Assembly: GCA_028873575.1 (NCBI GenBank)
Contig: JAGWHY010000012.1
Location: 1 to 36,494 of the forward strand
Length of the DNA: 36,494 bases
Direction: 5' to 3'
Origin: Acidobacteriota bacterium
GTDB lineage: Bacteria > Actinomycetota > Acidimicrobiia > Acidimicrobiales > RAAP-2
Shown: one piece after another, positions 27,625 to 35,523 of the stretch
Layout of the letters: the number at the start of each line of letters is the position of its first letter
Position numbering within the stretch: the stretch's first letter is position 1
Position numbers and translations under genes: made by a program
The notes under the pieces: model-generated
What the model was told of the DNA's origin: nothing
Database searches by the model: none
The model's input: the letters and a program-made list of their open reading frames with translations, nothing else

Positions 27625-28277
27625 GCGAAACGCTCGCTGAGCCACGCGTCGTCGAGCTCGTCGAGCGAATCGAGCACGAGGTCCGCGATGGCGTAGGCCG
27701 CGAGGGCGCGGTCCTCGGGCGTCGGCACGGCGACCACGCTCATCGAGGCGGCCTTGCCCGCGAGCACGCCGGCGGCCGAGTCCTCGAACACGAGGCAGGC
27801 CTTGGGTTCAACTCCGAGCGCGGCGGCGGCGCTCAAGAAGACTCCGGGGTGTGGCTTGCCGTAGGGCTCAAACTCGGCCGAGTGCAGCGAGACGAAGCGG
27901 TCGCGAAGCGAAAAGTGCGCGAGGCAACGCTCGATGAGCGCGAGTGGCGTCGAACTCGCGAGAGCGAGTGGCCCGTAGGCGCTCGTGAGATCGAGGGCAA
28001 GCGTCGCGCCCGGAAGCAGTCGTCCCTCGCGCTCGACGAGGTCGCCGACGCGCGCGAGCAGGCGCGCCACGACCTCGTCGGGACTCGGCCCGGTCCAGGG
28101 TTGGCGCGCGTACCAGTGGGCCACGACCTCGCCCACGAACATGCCCTTGGTGGAGCGACCCTCACGGTCAATCACCACGCCGAGTTCACCGAAGACCTCG
28201 AGCTCGGCCTTGTGCCAGAGAATCTCGGAATCGAGCAAGAGTCCGTCCATGTCGAAGAGCGTCGCGCGAAGTTTCAC
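27621..28277 (-). CDS. HAD-superfamily phosphatase, beta-phosphoglucomutase-like
   Basis: This is a cytosolic phosphatase or phosphomutase acting on a small phosphorylated metabolite. The substrate is unknown. The 218-residue protein has HAD motif I FDMDGLLLDSE (Asp9, Asp11), motif II ALASST, motif III with the Lys in GKPHPGVFL, and motif IV LVFEDSAAGVLAG. The DGLLLDSE variant is typical of the subfamily containing 2-deoxyglucose-6-phosphatase and beta-phosphoglucomutase. The GTG start at 28277 is chosen because motif I should lie about 8 residues in; the frame runs open further upstream but that part is antisense to another gene. Confidence 0.9.
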   Translation of the reverse strand: MKLRATLFDMDGLLLDSEILWHKAELEVFGELGVVIDREGRSTKGMFVGEVVAHWYARQPWTGPSPDEVVARLLARVGDLVEREGRLLPGATLALDLTSAYGPLALASSTPLALIERCLAHFSLRDRFVSLHSAEFEPYGKPHPGVFLSAAAALGVEPKACLVFEDSAAGVLAGKAASMSVVAVPTPEDRALAAYAIADLVLDSLDELDDAWLSERFA

Positions 28278-28304
28278 GCCTCGACTCTGACACAGCGCCA
28301 GAAC

Positions 28305-28310
28305 TACCCT
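28305..28310 (+). promoter_or_regulatory. -10 box of the double-GNAT gene (leaderless)
   Basis: TACCCT ends 6 bases before the ATG at 28317, with no Shine-Dalgarno between. The spacing matches other leaderless candidates. Confidence 0.45.
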
Positions 28311-28316
28311 GAGCCC

Positions 28317-29234
28317 ATGGTCCACGTGCGACGGCTCGAAGTGAACGACGTGGGCGCCGTGGTCGCCCTGGTCAACCAGCAACTCGCCCACGCCAGTGCC
28401 CTCGAGCCAGCCATTAATCACGTCGTGGATAACGAACTCTTTGACGAGGCGCTGCGCGCGCAGCGCGCGCACGTCTGGGTCGCGATTCGCCACGGAGTAC
28501 TCGTGGGGCATCTCTACGGCGCCGTGTTGGCGAACGCGCGCGGCACGTCGGCGTGGGTCGGACCCGACGGGGTCTCCTTTGACGCGCCCGACGCCCTCGA
28601 CGCGCTCTACGCGCGCGCCGGTCAGGCGTGGATCGACGCCGGCGCGCTCGAGCACTGGGTCTGGACGCCCGACCGAGTCGACGCCTTTCTCCCGTGGAGC
28701 GAACTGGGGTTTGCCAAAGAGCACCGACGAGGGGTTCGCGCGCTCACGGACCTGGCGCCCGCGCCGCTTCCCCCAGGCCTCGAGCTGCGCCCGGGCCACG
28801 ACCACGAGTGGGCCGTCGCCGAAGTGCTCGACGCGCACCTCGACGCGGCCCAGCGTGAGGGGCCGAATTTCTTTCTCTCACCGGCGCTGCCCAGTGAAAG
28901 CATCACCGCGACGTTGGACGATCCCGACGTTGACTGGCACGTCCTCGCGCGCGGCGGCGAGGTCCTCGCCCAGTGCGTGAGCTATCCCCTCGACCCGCGG
29001 CGCGGCTCCTTCGACGACGTGGTGCACCTCAGTGGGGTCGTGGTGCGCGACGACGTCCGTCGTCGAGGTCTGGGTCGGATATTGGTCGAGCAGGTCCTGG
29101 CCGCGCACGCCGCGCGCGGCGCGCGCTACGCCGAGGTGCACTGGCGCGTCACCAACCGCGACGCGGAGCGGTTCTGGCGACGCGCGGGCTTCGTGCCCAC
29201 CTTCACGCGCCTGCGGCGCGTGATCGACGCCTAG
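28317..29234 (+). CDS. Tandem-GNAT acetyltransferase
   Basis: The 305-residue protein looks like two GNAT folds in tandem, as in mycothiol synthase-type and aminoglycoside-type double GNATs. The N-terminal half (about 1-140) has a degenerate fold (HVWVAIRHGVLVGHLYGAV) without a clear acetyl-CoA loop. The C-terminal half (about 155-305) has a good motif A, HLSGVVVRDDVRRRGLGRILV, followed by YAEVHWRVTNRDAERFWRRAGFVP. Mycothiol synthase is possible but not supported by specific residues I can name. The ATG at 28317 is supported by a -10 box 6 bases upstream. It converges on the glutathione peroxidase gene with a CTAG overlap. Confidence 0.82.
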   Translation: MVHVRRLEVNDVGAVVALVNQQLAHASALEPAINHVVDNELFDEALRAQRAHVWVAIRHGVLVGHLYGAVLANARGTSAWVGPDGVSFDAPDALDALYARAGQAWIDAGALEHWVWTPDRVDAFLPWSELGFAKEHRRGVRALTDLAPAPLPPGLELRPGHDHEWAVAEVLDAHLDAAQREGPNFFLSPALPSESITATLDDPDVDWHVLARGGEVLAQCVSYPLDPRRGSFDDVVHLSGVVVRDDVRRRGLGRILVEQVLAAHAARGARYAEVHWRVTNRDAERFWRRAGFVPTFTRLRRVIDA

Positions 29235-29713
29235 TTGAGCGAGGTCTCGATCGCCGAGATGAGCGCGGGGTCTTCGGGGGTCACCTGCGGCGCGAAGCGC
29301 TCGATGGTGCCGTCGGGGCTTACGAGGAACTTCTCAAAGTTCCAGCGCACGTCGCCGTCGTGACCCTCGGCGTCGGCGACCTTGGTCAACTCGTCGTAGA
29401 TCGGGTGACGGTTTTCGCCGTTGACCTCGATCTTTTCAAAGAGTGGGAAGGTCACGCCGTAGGTCGTCGAGCAGAAGCTCTGAATCTCCTCGGCGCTGCC
29501 GGGCTCTTGACCCATGAACTGATTGCACGGAAAGCCGAGGACCGTAAAGCCGCGCGACGCGTAGGTGCGCTGGAGGTTCTCGAGTCCTTCGTACTGGGGC
29601 GTGAGGCCGCACTTACTGGCGACGTTCACCAGCAAAAGGGTCTGGTCCTTGAAGGCGCCCAGTGAAGAAGGCTCGCCGCTGAGCGTGTTGACGGGGATGT
29701 CGTAGAGAGTCAT
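29231..29713 (-). CDS. Glutathione peroxidase-family thiol peroxidase
   Basis: This enzyme reduces peroxides. Actinobacteria lack glutathione, so thioredoxin or mycoredoxin is the probable reductant. The 160-residue protein has peroxidatic Cys35 (NVASKCGLTPQ), Gln69 (GQEPG), Trp124 and Asn125 (WNFEKFLV), completing the usual tetrad, and Cys81 (FCSTTYGV) at the resolving position of thioredoxin-dependent members. Cys63 (FPCNQF) is also conserved. TAGGGT ends 6 bases before the ATG. It is divergent from a quinone oxidoreductase, and the pair may serve oxidative stress defence. Confidence 0.94.
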   Translation of the reverse strand: MTLYDIPVNTLSGEPSSLGAFKDQTLLLVNVASKCGLTPQYEGLENLQRTYASRGFTVLGFPCNQFMGQEPGSAEEIQSFCSTTYGVTFPLFEKIEVNGENRHPIYDELTKVADAEGHDGDVRWNFEKFLVSPDGTIERFAPQVTPEDPALISAIETSLN

Positions 29714-29719
29714 GGCCGT

Positions 29720-29725
29720 ACCCTA
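29720..29725 (-). promoter_or_regulatory. -10 box of the glutathione peroxidase gene (leaderless)
   Basis: TAGGGT on the minus strand ends exactly 6 bases before the ATG at 29713, with no Shine-Dalgarno. Confidence 0.5.
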
Positions 29726-29753
29726 ACGGAACGTCGTCGCGAGCGAACACCCG

Positions 29754-29759
29754 TAGGCT
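29754..29759 (+). promoter_or_regulatory. -10 box of the quinone oxidoreductase gene (leaderless)
   Basis: TAGGCT ends exactly 6 bases before the GTG at 29766. It is back to back with the divergent peroxidase promoter within 52 bases. Confidence 0.5.
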
Positions 29760-29765
29760 CGTCGC

Positions 29766-30713
29766 GTGCGCTGCGTGACGATTGTGGAGAACGAACTGGT
29801 CCTCGCCGAACGCGAGACCCCGGTGCCGGGACCGCTCGACGTGGTCGTGTCGGTGCGCGCGGCCGGGCTTAACGCGGCCGATCTCTTGCAGCGCCGGGGC
29901 TTCTACCCGGCGCCCCCGGGTTGGCCGGTCGACGTGCCCGGCATGGAACTGGCCGGTCTGGTGACGGCGGTCGGCGAGGCCGTGCACGAACCGCTCCTCG
30001 GGCGACGCGTCTGCGCGCTGGTGGGTGGCGGCGCGCAGGCCACGCACTGCCTGGTACCGAGCGAGCACCTGCTCTTTTTACCCGATCACGTGGCGTGGAG
30101 CGAGGCCGGGGGCTTCGCCGAAGCCTTCACGACGGCCCACGACGCCCTGGTCACCCAGGGCGAACTCGCGGCCGGTGAGCGCGTCGTCATCTCGGGCGCC
30201 GCGGGCGGCGTCGGCGTCGCGGCCGTCCAGATCGCTCGCGCCCTCGGCGCGGAGGTCGCCGCGGTCACCCGCGACGACGCGCACCACGCCCAACTGCGCG
30301 AACTCGGCGCCGATCAGACGATCACCCTCGAGGAGGTTGACGCGCTGCGCGACGTCGACGTGGTACTCGAACTCATCGGCGCAGCCCACCTCGAGCGCGT
30401 CCTGCCTCGACTCGCGCGCTTCGCGCGCGTCGTCGTGATCGGCGTCGGCGCGGGCTCGCGCGCCGAGATTGACCTGCGCCTCGTCATGGCCTCGCGCGCG
30501 CGCGTGACGGGTGCGACGCTGCGCGCGCGCGGCCGCGACGAAAAGACCGTCGTGCTCGAGCGCGTCGCCAACACGCTCGTGCCGCGCTGGCGCACCGGTG
30601 AGGTGCGCGTGCCGATCGCGCGCGTCTTTGACCTCGACCAGGTCAGCGAGGCCTACGCCTACTTCGCGCAACCCGGCAAGTTCGGAAAAGTCGTGCTGCG
30701 CGTGGACGACTGA
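29766..30713 (+). CDS. NADPH:quinone oxidoreductase, zinc-free MDR family
   Basis: This is probably a cytosolic NADPH-dependent quinone or enone reductase. The 315-residue protein has the GroES-like N-terminal fold with AAGLNAADLLQRRGFYP and GMELAGLV, and a Rossmann domain with SGAAGGVGVAAVQIARALGA. The zinc-binding residues of alcohol dehydrogenases are absent, which defines the quinone reductase branch. The C-terminal GKFGKVVLRV is typical. The GTG at 29766 is supported by TAGGCT 6 bases upstream. The DUF5522-like gene follows 3 bases after the stop. Confidence 0.92.
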   Translation: MRCVTIVENELVLAERETPVPGPLDVVVSVRAAGLNAADLLQRRGFYPAPPGWPVDVPGMELAGLVTAVGEAVHEPLLGRRVCALVGGGAQATHCLVPSEHLLFLPDHVAWSEAGGFAEAFTTAHDALVTQGELAAGERVVISGAAGGVGVAAVQIARALGAEVAAVTRDDAHHAQLRELGADQTITLEEVDALRDVDVVLELIGAAHLERVLPRLARFARVVVIGVGAGSRAEIDLRLVMASRARVTGATLRARGRDEKTVVLERVANTLVPRWRTGEVRVPIARVFDLDQVSEAYAYFAQPGKFGKVVLRVDD

Positions 30714-30716
30714 GTC

Positions 30717-30941
30717 GTGGCGCCCCTCGACGAGATCCCTCGCCCCCACCCGACGCGCTGTGACCCGACGCGCGCCGACTACGCGGCGATCCTCGCGGCC
30801 CACGAGGCGGCGGTACGCGCCGGCGAGGCGAATTACCGCGATCCGTCGACCGGCCTCACGGTCTTGACCGTCGCGACGCACCTCGCGCGCGGTTCGTGCT
30901 GTAGCAACGGTTGTCGCCACTGCCCCTACCTCACTCGGTAG
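30717..30941 (+). CDS. DUF5522-like small cysteine-motif protein
   Basis: The function is unknown. The 74-residue protein starts APLDEIPRPHP and has AGEANYRDPSTGLTVLTVATHLARG, then the cysteine cluster SCCSNGCRHCPY near the C-terminus. The CCxxxCRHCPY ending is characteristic of short proteins I associate with DUF5522. The four cysteines could hold a metal. The GTG start at 30717 is 3 bases after the quinone oxidoreductase stop, so the two are probably co-transcribed. It ends 5 bases from the convergent Cof phosphatase stop. Confidence 0.8.
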   Translation: MAPLDEIPRPHPTRCDPTRADYAAILAAHEAAVRAGEANYRDPSTGLTVLTVATHLARGSCCSNGCRHCPYLTR

Positions 30942-30946
30942 CGGCG

Positions 30947-31750
30947 CTAGGCGTCGAGGATAAATCGTTCGATCGCCGTCGCGAAGCCTTCGTCGTCGTT
31001 GCTCGTCGTGACCTCGTGCGCGCGCTCGCGCACGTCGGGCGCGGCGTTGCCCATCGCGATACTCAACCCCGACGCCTCGAACATCGCCACGTCGTTGTGC
31101 ATGTCCCCGATCGTGGCGATCTCCTCGGGCGCGAGGTCGTAGTAGGCACTGAGAAAGTGCACGACGCGCCCCTTATTCGCCGCGAGGTCGGTGACGTCGA
31201 GGTAGTAGCTCTGCGAGCGCGACACCGAGGCGCGCGACGAAAAGCGCTCGCGCATCACCTCGAGCGCCGCGGCACTGCGCGTGTCGTCGTCACTCACGCC
31301 CACGATCTTCGCGACCCCACCGGCGAGAAACGAGTAGTTCGCCACTTCTTCGGGCGTGTCGTGACTCACCGCCGCCTCGTGGGCGACGTGGGGCGCGTTG
31401 ACGTCGGTGACGTACCAGTGCGCGCCCTGGTAGACCCAGGGCGCGAGACCCTGGGTCTTGAGTACGTCGATCATCTGGTGGGCCAGGTCGGCCTCGATCA
31501 AGCTTTCGGCGAGGACGCGCAGTTGCGGGTCCACGATGACCCCGCCGTTAAAAGCGCCGAGCGGCGTCGTGAGCGACAGCGCCTCGACGTAGGCGGCGAG
31601 TCCCTGGGGCGGGCGGGCACTGGTGAGGGCGAAACGGATTCCCGCGTCTCCCAATGCCGCCACCGCGGCGACGCTGCGCGCGGTGAGGCGCTTGTCGGAC
31701 GTGACGAGCGTTCCGTCGACGTCCGAGAGCACCAGCTTCACGCGCGCCAC
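30947..31750 (-). CDS. HAD-superfamily hydrolase, Cof type
   Basis: This is a cytosolic sugar-phosphate or nucleotide phosphatase of the Cof (IIB) subfamily. The substrate is unknown, although its place at the end of the pentose phosphate operon suggests a sugar phosphate. Motif I is LVLSDVDGTLVTSD, motif II FALTSARPP, the cap is of C2 type, and motif IV is ATIGDMHNDVAMFEASGLSIAMGNA. GTG at 31750 overlaps the zwf stop by one base (TAGTG) and gives 267 residues. An alternative GTG at 31765 would add five residues. Confidence 0.87.
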   Translation of the reverse strand: MARVKLVLSDVDGTLVTSDKRLTARSVAAVAALGDAGIRFALTSARPPQGLAAYVEALSLTTPLGAFNGGVIVDPQLRVLAESLIEADLAHQMIDVLKTQGLAPWVYQGAHWYVTDVNAPHVAHEAAVSHDTPEEVANYSFLAGGVAKIVGVSDDDTRSAAALEVMRERFSSRASVSRSQSYYLDVTDLAANKGRVVHFLSAYYDLAPEEIATIGDMHNDVAMFEASGLSIAMGNAAPDVRERAHEVTTSNDDEGFATAIERFILDA

Positions 31751-33192
31751 TAGGGCAGGCACCACCCGTGCGGCGCGACGATACGTTCCATGGACGTCGG
31801 CCCCCAGGAGCCTTGCGCGTAGAACTCAACCTCGGGGGCGACCTCGAGCAGCGGCGCCGCGACCTCCCAGAGTCGCTCGATTCCGTCGGAGCGCGTAAAG
31901 AGCGCGCGGTTGCCGAGCATGGCTTCCAAGATGAGGTGTTCGTAGGCCTCGAGACGGTGCGCGTGGCGAAAGGAGTCCTTGTAATAAAAGGACATCGTCG
32001 CCTCGCCGAGTTGCATCACCGGACCGGGCTCTTTGGCCAAAAAGTGCGCGTGAATCGAACCGGGATCGTCGAAGTCGACCACCAACCGATTACCCCGCCA
32101 GGTCTGCGCGTCCTTGGCGAGGGGAAAGAGACGCATCACCGGCTCCTCGAAACCAATCGTGATCACCTGACGACGCTGGGCCATGCCCTTACCGGTGCGC
32201 AGGTAGAACGGCACGCCCTTCCAGCGAGTGTTCTCGATCTCCACGCGCAGCGCGACGAAGGTCTCGACCGTGGAATCGGGCGCGACGCCCGGTTCGTCCC
32301 GGTACCCCTGGTACTGCCCGCGCACCACGTTGTCCACGTCGAGCGGGCGCATGGTCTGAAAGACCTTGTGAATCTCGTCGCGCAAGGGACCGGCGTCAAA
32401 GCTGGTGGGTTGTTCCATCGCGAGATAGCCCATGACTTGAAAGAGGTGACTCACCACCATGTCGCGAAAGGCGCCGGTCTCTTCGTAGAAGGCGCCGCGC
32501 CCCGCCACGGTCAAGCTTTCGGGCACGTCAATCTGCACGAAACAGATGTGGTCACGATTCCAGAGCGGTTCGAAGAGCCGATTGGCGAATCGCAGCGCGA
32601 GAATGTTGTCAATCGATTCTTTACCCAGAAAGTGATCGATACGAAAGACCTGGGTCTCGTCGAAGTTGGCGCGAATCGTCTCGTTGAGGACCTTGGCCGA
32701 CGCCAGGTCGGTACCGAAAGGCTTCTCACAGATGACGCGCGCGTTGGCGTTGAGGCCGGTCGTGCCCAACATCGTGATGAGCTGCAACGTGGCGTCCGGC
32801 GGCACGGCCAAGTGGTACAGACGGCGCGCGCCCTCGCCGAGTTCGCGCTCGGCGCTTTCGACCGCGTCCATCAGCGTGGCCGGGTGCGTCGCGTCCGCGG
32901 CGACCGCGCTCACGGCCGCGATGAACGCCTCCCACTCCTCGCCGTCGGGCTTGGCGTCGCCGAACTCCACGATGGCGTCGCGCACGCGCGCGCGAAAGTC
33001 GTCGTTCGAACCCTTCGCCGGCGGGCGCACCACGCCAATAATGCGAAAACGCTCGGGGAGCAGGTTCGCGAGGTACAGGTGGAACAGTCCGGGAAAGATC
33101 TTGCGGTGCGCGAGGTCACCGGTGCCACCGAAGATGACGATGACGTGCGGGTCGGGACGAACGTCGTCTGAGGCCAGGGGGTGGGGATTCAT
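31750..33192 (-). CDS. zwf: Glucose-6-phosphate 1-dehydrogenase
   Basis: Zwf oxidises glucose-6-phosphate to 6-phosphogluconolactone with NADP+, the entry to the oxidative pentose phosphate pathway. The 480-residue protein has the Rossmann motif IFGGTGDLAHRKIFPGL (20-36), EKPFG (156-160), and the active-site RIDHFLGKE (184-192), where Phe replaces the more usual Tyr. Length is normal. The ATG at 33192 overlaps the rpiA stop (ATGA). No opcA-like gene, which often accompanies zwf in actinobacteria, is seen next to it. Confidence 0.97.
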   Translation of the reverse strand: MNPHPLASDDVRPDPHVIVIFGGTGDLAHRKIFPGLFHLYLANLLPERFRIIGVVRPPAKGSNDDFRARVRDAIVEFGDAKPDGEEWEAFIAAVSAVAADATHPATLMDAVESAERELGEGARRLYHLAVPPDATLQLITMLGTTGLNANARVICEKPFGTDLASAKVLNETIRANFDETQVFRIDHFLGKESIDNILALRFANRLFEPLWNRDHICFVQIDVPESLTVAGRGAFYEETGAFRDMVVSHLFQVMGYLAMEQPTSFDAGPLRDEIHKVFQTMRPLDVDNVVRGQYQGYRDEPGVAPDSTVETFVALRVEIENTRWKGVPFYLRTGKGMAQRRQVITIGFEEPVMRLFPLAKDAQTWRGNRLVVDFDDPGSIHAHFLAKEPGPVMQLGEATMSFYYKDSFRHAHRLEAYEHLILEAMLGNRALFTRSDGIERLWEVAAPLLEVAPEVEFYAQGSWGPTSMERIVAPHGWCLP

Positions 33193-33839
33193 ACGACGTC
33201 TCCAGTCGACGGTGGGTGGATTGCGTCACGCGCGCCCACGTAGATCGTGTGCACGAGCGTAGGCGCGAAGAGTCCGTGCTCGACGACGCCGGCGCAGCCC
33301 TCGAGCCAGCGCGCGAGCGCGCCCGGTGAGCCGACCTCGCCGAGGTAGTCGGCGAGCACGCCGTCGTCGGGGGTGCGCGGCGCGTCACGCAGGCGAAGAG
33401 GCGCGACGCGCGACAACGTCGCGGCGAGACCGAAGGCGAGCAGTTCCACCGGCACCGGGGGGCGCAGCGCGTCGACCAGTTTCGTCTCGTCGACGATGAC
33501 GACGAAACGCGCCGACGCACTCGCGACGATCTTCTCGCGCGTGAGCGCGCCGCCCTTGCCCTTGACGAGCCAACCGTCGGGCGCGACCTGATCGGCGCCG
33601 TCGATCGCGAGGTCCAAGGTCGGACCGTCCTCGAGGGTGGTGAGTGACAGACCGTAACTTCGCGCCGTCGCTTCGGTGCGCGGGGAGGTCGCGACGTAAC
33701 TCGCCGCGGGGCGACGCGCGGCGAGCTCCTCGATGAGGAACGCGACGGTCGAACCGGTGCCGAGTCCGACGCGCATGCCGTCGTCGACCAGCGCGGCGGC
33801 CCGACGCGCGGCGGCGCGCTGGTGGTCTTCGCGCGTCAC
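33189..33839 (-). CDS. rpiA: Ribose-5-phosphate isomerase A
   Basis: RpiA interconverts ribulose-5-phosphate and ribose-5-phosphate. The 216-residue protein has the family motifs VGLGTGSTVAF (24-34), DLAIDGADQVAP with Asp80 and Asp83, and KGKGGALTREKIVA with Lys93 and catalytic Glu102. The GTG start at 33839 is chosen because it overlaps the pgl stop (GTGA) and gives normal length; the open frame upstream is antisense-like noise. Its stop overlaps the zwf ATG. RpiA type A is less usual than RpiB in actinobacteria, and its place between pgl and zwf is notable. Confidence 0.94.
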   Translation of the reverse strand: MTREDHQRAAARRAAALVDDGMRVGLGTGSTVAFLIEELAARRPAASYVATSPRTEATARSYGLSLTTLEDGPTLDLAIDGADQVAPDGWLVKGKGGALTREKIVASASARFVVIVDETKLVDALRPPVPVELLAFGLAATLSRVAPLRLRDAPRTPDDGVLADYLGEVGSPGALARWLEGCAGVVEHGLFAPTLVHTIYVGARDAIHPPSTGDVV

Positions 33840-34492
33840 GGGGCGGCCACTTCGTCGCTGAAGATCGTCGAACGCTCGGCGCGTACGCGACTGGCCGGGA
33901 TGGCGAGGTCCCCGCGTCGAAGCGCCGCGAGGGCCTCGCGCGGCGCCTCGCCCACCACCAGCCACAGCAGCTGGCGCGCCCGGGCTAGTCCCGGGTACGT
34001 GAGGGTGAGACGACGTCGTCCCTGATAGGGACCGGTCGGTGCCACGAGGCGCGCGGTCTCGTCCAGCACCGGGTCACCGGGAATGAGCGAGGCCGTGTGA
34101 CCGTCGGGTCCGAGACCTAAGTGCACCAGGTCAAAGTGGGTGGGCAGACGTTGTGCGTAGCGACCCGCGTCCTCGTCGAGGTCGCCCGCGACGGGCATTG
34201 CCTCGACGCGCGGATCCACCGCGGCGAGACTCGCCCGCAGGTGCGTGAGGTTGCGTTCGTCACTCCCCTCGGGCGCGACGCGCTCGTCGACTTGGTAGAT
34301 CGTCGTGCGCGCCCAGGGCATCGGCAACGTCGTCAGGTTCTCCAACATGGCCCAGGGCGTGCGACCCCCGCTCAGCGCAAGATGAAAGGCGCCACGACGC
34401 TCAACCGCCTCGAGGGCGCACTCGAGAACGAACGTGGCGGCCGCCACGCTCGTCGCCGTGGGGTCGGCGTAGCGTCGCAGCTCGTGGTCCAC
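33836..34492 (-). CDS. pgl: 6-phosphogluconolactonase
   Basis: Pgl hydrolyses the lactone made by Zwf. The 218-residue protein carries the SugarP-isomerase-like motifs FHLALSGGRTPWAML, the TTIYQVDERVAPEGSDERN block, and LVHLGLGPDGHTASLIPG with the catalytic His region. Length is slightly short but complete. The GTG start at 34492 shares one base with the gnd stop (TAGTG). Its stop overlaps the rpiA GTG, so it is firmly inside the pentose phosphate operon. Confidence 0.95.
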   Translation of the reverse strand: MDHELRRYADPTATSVAAATFVLECALEAVERRGAFHLALSGGRTPWAMLENLTTLPMPWARTTIYQVDERVAPEGSDERNLTHLRASLAAVDPRVEAMPVAGDLDEDAGRYAQRLPTHFDLVHLGLGPDGHTASLIPGDPVLDETARLVAPTGPYQGRRRLTLTYPGLARARQLLWLVVGEAPREALAALRRGDLAIPASRVRAERSTIFSDEVAAP

Positions 34493-35523
34493 TACGCCGA
34501 CTTCTCGGCGTGTCCACCAAAGCCCGCGCGCATCGCCGAGAGCACCTTCGCCGTGAAGGCGCCGAGCCCGCGCGACTCGAAACGTTGAAAGATCGCCGCA
34601 CTTAAGACCGGCGCCGGCACCGACTCGTTGATCGCCGCCTCGAGCGTCCAGCGACCCTCACCGGAGTCCGAGACCCGTCCGCCGTACTCCTCGAGCTGGG
34701 GTGAGCGCGCGAGCGCGTCGGCGGTGAGGTCGAGCAGCCACGAACTAATGACCGAGCCGTGGCGCCAGACCTCGGTCACCTCGGCCAGGTCAAAGTCGTA
34801 GGCGTAGAACTCGGGGTTACGCAGGGGCGTCGTCTCGGCGTCGGCCTCAACCTCGCGAGTGCCGACGTCGGCGTGGCGCAGAATCGAAAGCCCCTCACCA
34901 ATCGCGGCCATCATGCCGTACTCAATACCGTTGTGGACCATCTTGACGAAGTGCCCCGCCCCCGCCGGCCCGCAGTGCAGGTAGCCCAGTTGCGCGGTGC
35001 CGTCGCTACGCGTGCGCCCCACGGTCGGCGTGGTGCCGTCCGCCCCGGGGGCGATGGTGCGAAAGATGGGGTCGAGGCGTTCGACAACTTCCTTCTCACC
35101 ACCGATCATCAAGCTGTAACCACGCTCGAGTCCCCACACGCCGCCACTCGTCCCGCAGTCCACGTAGTGCACGCCGCGTGCGGCGAGTTCCTTCGCGCGC
35201 GCGATGTCGTCTTGGTAGAAGGAGTTACCTCCGTCGAGCAGAACGTCGTCGGCCTCGACGTAACGCGCGAGTTCCTCAATCGCGCCGTGGGTGACCGCGG
35301 CGGGCAACATCAACCAGATCACGCGCGGCCCGGAGAGTTGCGCTACCAAATCTTCGAGCGAACTGGCCGCGCGCACGCGCGCACCCACCAGGGCTTGGGC
35401 GGCCTTGTCGTTCACGTCGTAGACGACGCACTCGTGGCCGTCGCGCGCCAGGCGTTGCACCAGGTTCGCCCCCATGCGGCCCAGTCCCACCATGCCAATC
35501 CGCATTGGTCGCTCAGTCGTCAC
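34492..35523 (-). CDS. gnd: 6-phosphogluconate dehydrogenase, short (NAD+-type)
   Basis: Gnd oxidatively decarboxylates 6-phosphogluconate to ribulose-5-phosphate. The 343-residue protein is the short form, compared with about 470 for the common NADP+ enzyme, and short forms are usually NAD+-linked. It has [34 protein letters not shown], and the catalytic segment [20 protein letters not shown] at 35523 is preferred over ATG 35505 because AAGGAG lies 6 bases upstream of the GTG; this makes it overlap the pgi end by 11 bases. Cofactor use is inferred from length only. Confidence 0.93.
   Translation of the reverse strand: MTTERPMRIGMVGLGRMGANLVQRLARDGHECVVYDVNDKAAQALVGARVRAASSLEDLVAQLSGPRVIWLMLPAAVTHGAIEELARYVEADDVLLDGGNSFYQDDIARAKELAARGVHYVDCGTSGGVWGLERGYSLMIGGEKEVVERLDPIFRTIAPGADGTTPTVGRTRSDGTAQLGYLHCGPAGAGHFVKMVHNGIEYGMMAAIGEGLSILRHADVGTREVEADAETTPLRNPEFYAYDFDLAEVTEVWRHGSVISSWLLDLTADALARSPQLEEYGGRVSDSGEGRWTLEAAINESVPAPVLSAAIFQRFESRGLGAFTAKVLSAMRAGFGGHAEKSA

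Noticed and set aside
31768-33171. Open frame of over 460 codons on the plus strand opposite zwf
   Set aside because: Same reason: the codon pattern follows the zwf gene on the other strand, and the translated protein matches no family I recognise.
35487-35505. ATG at 35505 as the gnd start
   Set aside because: It would match the usual MRIGMVG start, but AAGGAG is placed correctly for the GTG at 35523, so the upstream start was kept; the choice is not certain.
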